From contig JAKUTI010000076.1 in the NCBI GenBank assembly GCA_022448765.1, forward strand, positions 1 to 11,016: DNA of 11,016 nt. The letters are read 5' to 3'. Shown one piece after another: positions 6,531-11,016 of the stretch; the first letter of the stretch is position 1; each line of letters opens with the position of its first letter. The notes under the pieces are model-generated. The model did no database searches, was not told where the DNA came from, and saw only the letters and a program-made list of their open reading frames with translations. The position numbers and the translations under genes are program-made. This DNA comes from Pseudomonadales bacterium (GTDB lineage: Bacteria > Pseudomonadota > Gammaproteobacteria > Pseudomonadales > Azotimanducaceae).

Positions 6531-7055
6531 TTAGACGGTATTCGATTCCAGTTTTTCGCGGACCATGGCATCTAGCTGGAAGACATGGTCGTCTTCGATT
6601 CGAAGGTCTTTCAACGCGGTGGCCAATTTCGTCAGGTAGTCGACGTTGCTGCCACTAGGGCCTTTGCTTTGACAGATCTGGTTGGCAATCACTTCGAGCG
6701 GCGCATCGCCGAGAAAAGCAGCGTTTTGATGGTCGGCAATGTAAACGATTCCAGGAACTATCTTGGAAGGTAGTTGAATCGACACATTGTGTCGCTCGTA
6801 ACCGTTTTTTTCGCGGTGATCGAGATGGGCCAATACTTCTTTGGTGACGCGGTATGCGAGTCCGCAGCATCGCGCCCCTTCGCTAGCGATTAAGGTCAAT
6901 ACCCGACCGGGGTGGTTCTCGGTTCCTCTGTGGTCGTTTGAGCCCTGCCAGAAACGACGGGACCAGTGACAAATACTCCCCGGCTTCGACTCTAGGAACG
7001 GAAAGTCGGGGCGCCAGATCAATGAACCGTAACCAAAGACCCATAAATCCTGCAC
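6531..7055 (-). CDS. Gamma-glutamylcyclotransferase, ChaC-like
   Basis: This 174-residue protein has the ChaC signature FGYGSLIWRPDF (residues 7-18), which forms the substrate-binding loop, followed by the RRFWQGSNDHRGT region (33-45). The likely catalytic Glu82 is in LDHREKNGYE. Length is close to compact bacterial ChaC-like proteins. The family converts glutathione or other gamma-glutamyl peptides to 5-oxoproline and the released amine, Cys-Gly in the case of glutathione. The start is GTG at 7055, because the same frame meets the M20 stop codon (7062-7064) two codons upstream. No good Shine-Dalgarno site precedes it, so translation probably depends on ribosomes finishing the M20 gene. It converges with the FAH gene, 30 bases away, with no clear terminator between them. 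Confidence 0.9.
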   Translation of the reverse strand: MQDLWVFGYGSLIWRPDFPFLESKPGSICHWSRRFWQGSNDHRGTENHPGRVLTLIASEGARCCGLAYRVTKEVLAHLDHREKNGYERHNVSIQLPSKIVPGIVYIADHQNAAFLGDAPLEVIANQICQSKGPSGSNVDYLTKLATALKDLRIEDDHVFQLDAMVREKLESNTV

Positions 7056-7061
7056 GGATTC

Positions 7062-8246
7062 TTAGGTAAGCCCCTTCGACACATCGAACGCCTTTTGGGA
7101 AGCTTGTTGAAGGTCTGCGTCGCCCAAGAAATCGAGCGCCGTCATGGCGAGAGCCTTTGCCCCATCTAGGGCGGCTTGGTCGCCCATCTCGGAACCCGCC
7201 CATTTTTCGAATTCAGGGTTATGAATGACGACGTTGGGGGGTGCTGCTGCCAACATGGGGTGGATGGAAGGCACGCGGTGACTCACGTTGCCCATGTCGG
7301 TGCTGCCTGCACCGGAGCCGCCGAGCTTCTCGTGGGGGAAAAAATCGCGGCCCAGCGCTTCAGCGTTACGTTGGAAAGATTCGGCCAAAGGCCAATTGGT
7401 GTTCAAATCGAGATAGTCAACCTCGCCCCAGGCGATTTCGACGTCACTGCCTGAACCCCTCGCGCCGGCTTCAAAACACGCATGGACTCGGGGTTTCAAC
7501 GCTTCAAGTTCGCTGGCGTTGGCGGCTCGAACGTAGAACTCACCAGTCGCTCGATCAGGGACGATGTTGGGGGCCTGGCCTCCTTCCGTGATGATGCCGT
7601 GGATGCGTTCGGTATGTTGGATATGCTGGCGTAAATTAGATATGGCTTGGTATGCCAGGAGTAAACCGTCGAGCGCGTTGACGCCACGATGTGGCATGGC
7701 CGATGCGTGTGCTGCTTTTCCCTGATAGACCGCTATTACTTCGGCGACACAGATGCACGGCATCGTGGCCAGGTTGATACCGGCGGGATGCATCATGATC
7801 GCAGCATCCGTTTTGTCGAATGCCCCGTTGCGGGCCATGACTTCTTTGCCGCCGCCGCGTTCTTCTGCCGGCGTGCCGAGCAAACGAACGCTGCCGCGTA
7901 GGGACCCGTTGAAGGATTTTAGTGCAAGAAAAGCGCCCAGCGCTGAAGTCGCAATAATGTTGTGCCCGCAGGCGTGACCAATACTGGGTAGGGCGTCGTA
8001 TTCAGCCAGGATGTCGATAGACGGGCCGCCATCGCCCTTAACTTCTGCTTCGAAAGCGGTTTCGAGGCCGTAAACGTTGGATTTCACCCGCACGTCGTGG
8101 TTTTGCAAGGCGCGAGTCAGAGTGGCACTGGCCGCGTACTCTTTGAATGCAAGTTCGGGGTTTGCGTGAATCGCGTGCGATACCTCCAAGAGTGCGGGCG
8201 CATGGCCGTCCACGAACCGGACGATGTCTTGTTTCACCGTATCCAT
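7062..8246 (-). CDS. M20-family metallo-amidohydrolase/peptidase (AbgB/Acy1L2-like)
   Basis: This 394-residue protein shows the M20 aminoacylase layout: a zinc-binding catalytic domain interrupted by a dimerisation domain at about residues 170-285. Metal-ligand candidates are Cys93 and His95 in GHACGHN, Glu128 and Glu129 in GTPAEERGGGK, and His153 in MMHPAG. A late His in HNPEF (about 345) is also typical. The segments LAEYDALPSIGHACGH and TPAEERGGGK resemble the Acy1L2 and p-aminobenzoyl-glutamate hydrolase branch, which cleaves N-acyl amino acids or unusual dipeptides. There is no signal peptide. A weak AGGA site lies about 9 bases before the ATG at 8246. It lies 46 bases after the acyl-CoA ligase gene and 6 bases before the ChaC-like gene. 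Substrate is unknown; a Cys-Gly dipeptidase role is possible from context but not shown. Confidence 0.9.
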   Translation of the reverse strand: MDTVKQDIVRFVDGHAPALLEVSHAIHANPELAFKEYAASATLTRALQNHDVRVKSNVYGLETAFEAEVKGDGGPSIDILAEYDALPSIGHACGHNIIATSALGAFLALKSFNGSLRGSVRLLGTPAEERGGGKEVMARNGAFDKTDAAIMMHPAGINLATMPCICVAEVIAVYQGKAAHASAMPHRGVNALDGLLLAYQAISNLRQHIQHTERIHGIITEGGQAPNIVPDRATGEFYVRAANASELEALKPRVHACFEAGARGSGSDVEIAWGEVDYLDLNTNWPLAESFQRNAEALGRDFFPHEKLGGSGAGSTDMGNVSHRVPSIHPMLAAAPPNVVIHNPEFEKWAGSEMGDQAALDGAKALAMTALDFLGDADLQQASQKAFDVSKGLT

Positions 8247-8292
8247 AGATCGATCCTATTTGAATATGTGTGCACGAAACAACGTCGTTGGC

Positions 8293-9846
8293 TTACACGA
8301 TCCGTGAACCGGTTTTGCCCCAGTATTCGTCTTTAAGCAGACGCTTGTATAGCTTACCGGTGGGCAATCTCGGTAACTCATCTCGAAAATCAACACTTTT
8401 CGGGCATTTGTAGTGAGCAATTCTTTCCCTCGTGTATCCGAGTAATTCTTCTGCTAAATCTTCATCGGGCTGGATGCCGTCTGCTGGTTGGACGATCGCC
8501 TTAACCTCCTCGCCCATTTCGGCATTAGGCACGCCGATGACCGCCACGTCGGCGACTTTGTCGTGCATGATCATGGCATCTTCGATTTCTTGCGGATAGA
8601 TGTTGACCCCTCCAGAAATAATCATGAAGGTCGCGCGGTCGGTGAGGTATAAATAGCCCTCTTCGTCGACGTAGCCGACGTCGCCGAGGGCGGTCCAGTT
8701 CGCGTGCGTAGGATGTTGGGCCTCCCGAGTCTTTTCAGCATCCTTGAGGTACTCGAATGGCATCTTTTCCATTTCGAAATAAACGATGCCGGGCTCGCCA
8801 TTAGGGAGTTCAGTTCCTTCTTCGTTACAGATATGGATGGTGCCTAAGAGCGATCGTCCGACGGTTCCCGGGTGCGCGAGCCATTCTTCCGGGCCGCAAT
8901 GCGTAAACCCATTTAATTCGGTGCCGCCGTAGTATTCATAAACAATGGGCCCCCACCAGTCGAACATTTGCCGTTTAACATCTGGTGGGCACGGTGCGGC
9001 TGCGTGGATGGCAACTTTGTGAGAGGAAAGATCAAAGCCCGAACGATCTGCCTCGGGGAGTTTGAGCATCCGGGTGAACATCGTTGGGACCCACTGGCTA
9101 TGGGTAACCTGGTAATCCTCGATTGCTTGCAACGCTTGTATCGGATCAAAGCGATGCATCATGACGACCGTACCCCCCAGGGCTTGCGTACCGGACGAAA
9201 AACTAAGTGGCGCGGAGTGGTAGAGGGGGGCCGGCGAGAGGTACACGACGTCTTCGTCGAACTGCCATAAACCCCCGAGAAGGCCACCAATCAAATTGTC
9301 CGCACTGGATATCAGACCTTCGGGTAGTGGACGAAGGATTCCTTTGGGCCGACCTGTGGTACCCGAGCTATACAACATGAATGTTCCCGCAGGTTCTTGC
9401 GCTAACGGTTGAGCGGGATGCTCGTTGATGGCGTCTTCGTAATCCTCGTAGCCTTTTAGTGATCCACCGACGCATAGCCAAGTATCACAATTGGGCGCGT
9501 ATTCATGCAGATCTTCGGCAACTTCCGCGACCCCGACCGATGTGATTAATGCTCGCGATTCAGAGTTATCGACAATGTAGCCGGCCTCCTCGGTCGTTAA
9601 GTAACGGTTGACCGAGGTGAAATAGAGTCCGGATCGAAGTGCTGCCCACAACGCTTCGAAATAGACCAGATTGTTTTCCATAAAGACGGATACATGATCG
9701 CCGCGCCTCAAACCCCGATCCCACATCAATTGAGCCAGACGGTTGGAACGATCGTTCAACTCGCTGTACGTTAACGTGGCCCCGTTTGCGGTATCGATGG
9801 CCGCAGGTTTATCCGGAAATATCGTTGCCCAGTGCCCTGGATACAT
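8293..9846 (-). CDS. AMP-forming acyl-CoA synthetase/ligase
   Basis: This 517-residue member of the ANL adenylate-forming superfamily has all core motifs in order. The P-loop YSSGTTGRPKG is at 159-169, YGGTE at 306-310, GDVGYVDEEGY with Asp389 at 388-398, LTDR with Arg404 at the hinge, SGGVNIYPQEIE at 411-422, and the catalytic Lys498 in LPTGKLYKR. It should activate a carboxylic acid with ATP to the acyl-adenylate and then to the CoA thioester in the cytoplasm. No membrane segment or signal peptide is seen. The full A10 lysine and a normal C-terminal lid argue for an active enzyme. The acid specificity cannot be read off. It lies 58 bases after the SulP gene and probably shares its transcript. 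A very strong ribosome site supports the ATG at 9846. Confidence 0.92.
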   Translation of the reverse strand: MYPGHWATIFPDKPAAIDTANGATLTYSELNDRSNRLAQLMWDRGLRRGDHVSVFMENNLVYFEALWAALRSGLYFTSVNRYLTTEEAGYIVDNSESRALITSVGVAEVAEDLHEYAPNCDTWLCVGGSLKGYEDYEDAINEHPAQPLAQEPAGTFMLYSSGTTGRPKGILRPLPEGLISSADNLIGGLLGGLWQFDEDVVYLSPAPLYHSAPLSFSSGTQALGGTVVMMHRFDPIQALQAIEDYQVTHSQWVPTMFTRMLKLPEADRSGFDLSSHKVAIHAAAPCPPDVKRQMFDWWGPIVYEYYGGTELNGFTHCGPEEWLAHPGTVGRSLLGTIHICNEEGTELPNGEPGIVYFEMEKMPFEYLKDAEKTREAQHPTHANWTALGDVGYVDEEGYLYLTDRATFMIISGGVNIYPQEIEDAMIMHDKVADVAVIGVPNAEMGEEVKAIVQPADGIQPDEDLAEELLGYTRERIAHYKCPKSVDFRDELPRLPTGKLYKRLLKDEYWGKTGSRIV

Positions 9847-9852
9847 AATCAG

Positions 9853-9863
9853 TCCTCCTCCTT
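9853..9863 (-). promoter_or_regulatory. Strong Shine-Dalgarno site of the acyl-CoA ligase
   Basis: On the minus strand AAGGAGGAGGA ends 6 bases before the ATG at 9846. It is the strongest ribosome-binding site in the window and suggests high translation of the ligase. Confidence 0.75.
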
Positions 9864-9904
9864 GTGCTTGGAGGCTACCAACGTGGTGTGTGCCGCGTCC
9901 ATAC

Positions 9905-10954
9905 TCAAGGGTTCACGGTTTCGCGAGCAGTTTCCTGGTCAATCATTTGCATGGCTTCGTCCGTGGTGAAGAACATTTGGCCGCTTATTTCGTGTGCAAA
10001 TGCTGTTTCCACGAGCCGGTCCATCACGGGGCCTTTGACTTCGGAAAGGTGAAGTTTGATTGATAAAATACGCAGGCTTTCATTGACGCGTCGCAACATT
10101 TCGAGTCCCGACGTATCGATGAAATTAATGGAGCTGCAGACAAGAAGGATGTGCTGTGCTTCAGCATTAGTTTCGACGATTTTCAGGATGCGATCTTCCA
10201 CGCGATTCGCATTAGCGAAATAAAGACTCTCGTCCACGCGCACGGCAACGACCTTTGACTCGGTTGTTGCCGCATAGCGTTCGATATTTCGAAAGTGAGT
10301 GGACTCGCCTAACCGCCCAACGATGGTGATTTGGGGACGGCTTGAACGTCGGATGAAAAGAAGTATCGAAACGCAGACCCCGGTTAAAAGGCCCGTCTCG
10401 ATGCCAAATGCTAAGACACTGACGAGGGTCACGATATGCGTCATGACGTCTAAACGATAGAAGCGCCAGTGAGTTCTAAAGTCTTTGAATTCCGCTAAAC
10501 CGATCACCGAAACGATAACGATCGCCGCGAGCGTCGCGTGGGGAAGAAACTGAAACAATGGCGTAAGCCACATGAGAGCGATCAAGATAACCAGCGCGGC
10601 AGCTAAGCTCGCTAAGGGCGTGCGGCCTCCGGCGGCGTAGTTGACGCTCGAGCGCGAAAAACTGCCAGCGACGGGGTATGCGCTGGTGAAAGCGGCGCCC
10701 AAGTTGGCAGCGCCAAGCGCGATGAGTTCCTGATGGCTATTGACTCGTTTTCGCTGCCGGCTTGCTAACGCCGAGCCGACCGAGAAGCTCTCCACGTAAG
10801 CAACGATCGCGATCAATGCTGCGGACGGGGCTAGATCAATCCATAGATCTAAGCGAAACGGGGGTGCCTTGATCGTCGGTAAGCCCGCCGGGATGTGGCC
10901 CACCGCAGACGTCTCAAATCCAATAACGGCCGCTTCGTCTTCGTATCTACTCAC
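9905..10954 (-). CDS. SulP-family anion transporter with STAS domain, N-terminal half missing in the visible frame
   Basis: The 349 residues match the second half of a SulP (SLC26-like) inner-membrane anion transporter. They start just before VGHIPAGLP (residues 18-26). The transmembrane segments include those near 42-58, 115-132, 138-154 and 172-202, and GSFSRSSVNYAAGGRTP (97-113) is the family signature. A cytoplasmic STAS domain follows at about 235-340, with FIDTSGLEML (278-287) as its conserved loop. Full SulP proteins run to about 500-570 residues, so about half of the membrane domain is absent. The frame stays open to the window edge, but those 20 further codons encode Arg/Gly-rich residues rather than the expected hydrophobic helix. 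GTG 10954 has a well-placed GGGAGG site. It may be a split or broken gene, or a 5'-partial one. Substrate (sulfate, bicarbonate, organic acid) is unknown. Confidence 0.75.
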   Translation of the reverse strand: MSRYEDEAAVIGFETSAVGHIPAGLPTIKAPPFRLDLWIDLAPSAALIAIVAYVESFSVGSALASRQRKRVNSHQELIALGAANLGAAFTSAYPVAGSFSRSSVNYAAGGRTPLASLAAALVILIALMWLTPLFQFLPHATLAAIVIVSVIGLAEFKDFRTHWRFYRLDVMTHIVTLVSVLAFGIETGLLTGVCVSILLFIRRSSRPQITIVGRLGESTHFRNIERYAATTESKVVAVRVDESLYFANANRVEDRILKIVETNAEAQHILLVCSSINFIDTSGLEMLRRVNESLRILSIKLHLSEVKGPVMDRLVETAFAHEISGQMFFTTDEAMQMIDQETARETVNP

Positions 10955-10962
10955 CGTGTTGA

Positions 10963-10968
10963 CCTCCC
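10963..10968 (-). promoter_or_regulatory. Shine-Dalgarno site before the GTG of the SulP fragment
   Basis: GGGAGG on the minus strand lies 8 bases before the GTG at 10954. It supports a real translation start for the C-terminal SulP half, although a chance match in this GC-rich stretch cannot be excluded. Confidence 0.45.
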
Positions 10969-11016
10969 GTCTTGACCCCCCGCGCGCAACCCCGTGGCGT
11001 TGGGGAGTGGAGGCTG

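Noticed and set aside
6484..6548. Inverted repeat ATTCGA/TCGAAT at the end of the FAH gene and a second ATTCGATTC at 6540 in the ChaC end
   Set aside because: The 6-base stem is AT-rich, lies within coding sequence and has no T run. The short repeat could be chance, so neither a terminator nor a protein site is claimed.
1..11016. Mobile element, defence island, CRISPR array, tRNA or rRNA
   Set aside because: No repeat-spacer pattern, terminal inverted repeats, transposase or integrase motifs, phage genes or structured RNA genes were seen on either strand. The genes are all metabolic, proteolytic or transport functions.

Overview
The window reads as a stretch of ordinary chromosome from a bacterium with a moderately GC-rich genome and dense gene packing. 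Proteobacteria are the best guess. The ClpP paralogue, the ChaC-like cyclotransferase, the DauA-like oxidoreductase and the acyl-CoA enzymes all resemble families common in marine alpha- and gammaproteobacteria. That placement comes from protein character alone, since no rRNA or marker gene is present. I saw no tRNA, rRNA, CRISPR array, transposase, integrase or phage gene.

Layout: (1) Plus strand, 1-1354: the 3' end of an enoyl-CoA hydratase/isomerase, then two MaoC-fold genes that look like the two subunits of one R-specific enoyl-CoA hydratase. (2) Minus strand, 3091-1419: an HSL-type esterase followed 17 bases later by an atypical short-chain dehydrogenase. They converge on the MaoC pair across a short gap that holds a good hairpin. 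(3) Plus strand, 3173-4429: a second-type ClpP peptidase and, 6 bases on, a small KANL3/Tex30-like alpha/beta hydrolase. The ClpP gene diverges from the esterase. (4) Plus strand, 4504-6500: a DauA-like FAD amino-acid oxidoreductase and, 2 bases on, a fumarylacetoacetate-hydrolase-family enzyme. (5) Minus strand, 10954-6531: the C-terminal half of a SulP transporter with its STAS domain, an AMP-forming acyl-CoA ligase, an M20 metallo-amidohydrolase and a ChaC-like gamma-glutamylcyclotransferase, with gaps of 58, 46 and 6 bases.

Taken together this is a catabolic neighbourhood. The ligase would activate carboxylic acids to CoA thioesters, and the hydratases and possibly the SDR would process the acyl chain. 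The esterase, the FAH enzyme, the amino-acid oxidoreductase, the M20 enzyme and the cyclotransferase point to breakdown of esters, amino-acid derivatives and gamma-glutamyl compounds. No single pathway is proven by the sequence.

I did not find a convincing new defence, mobile or secretion system. The points most worth checking are: the M20 and ChaC frames, which are in phase and separated by a single TAA; the DauA homologue that keeps its FAD and carboxylate-binding residues but has lost the side-chain pocket residues; the SulP gene that lacks its N-terminal half; the SDR with Phe in place of the catalytic Tyr; and the ClpP-hydrolase pair.
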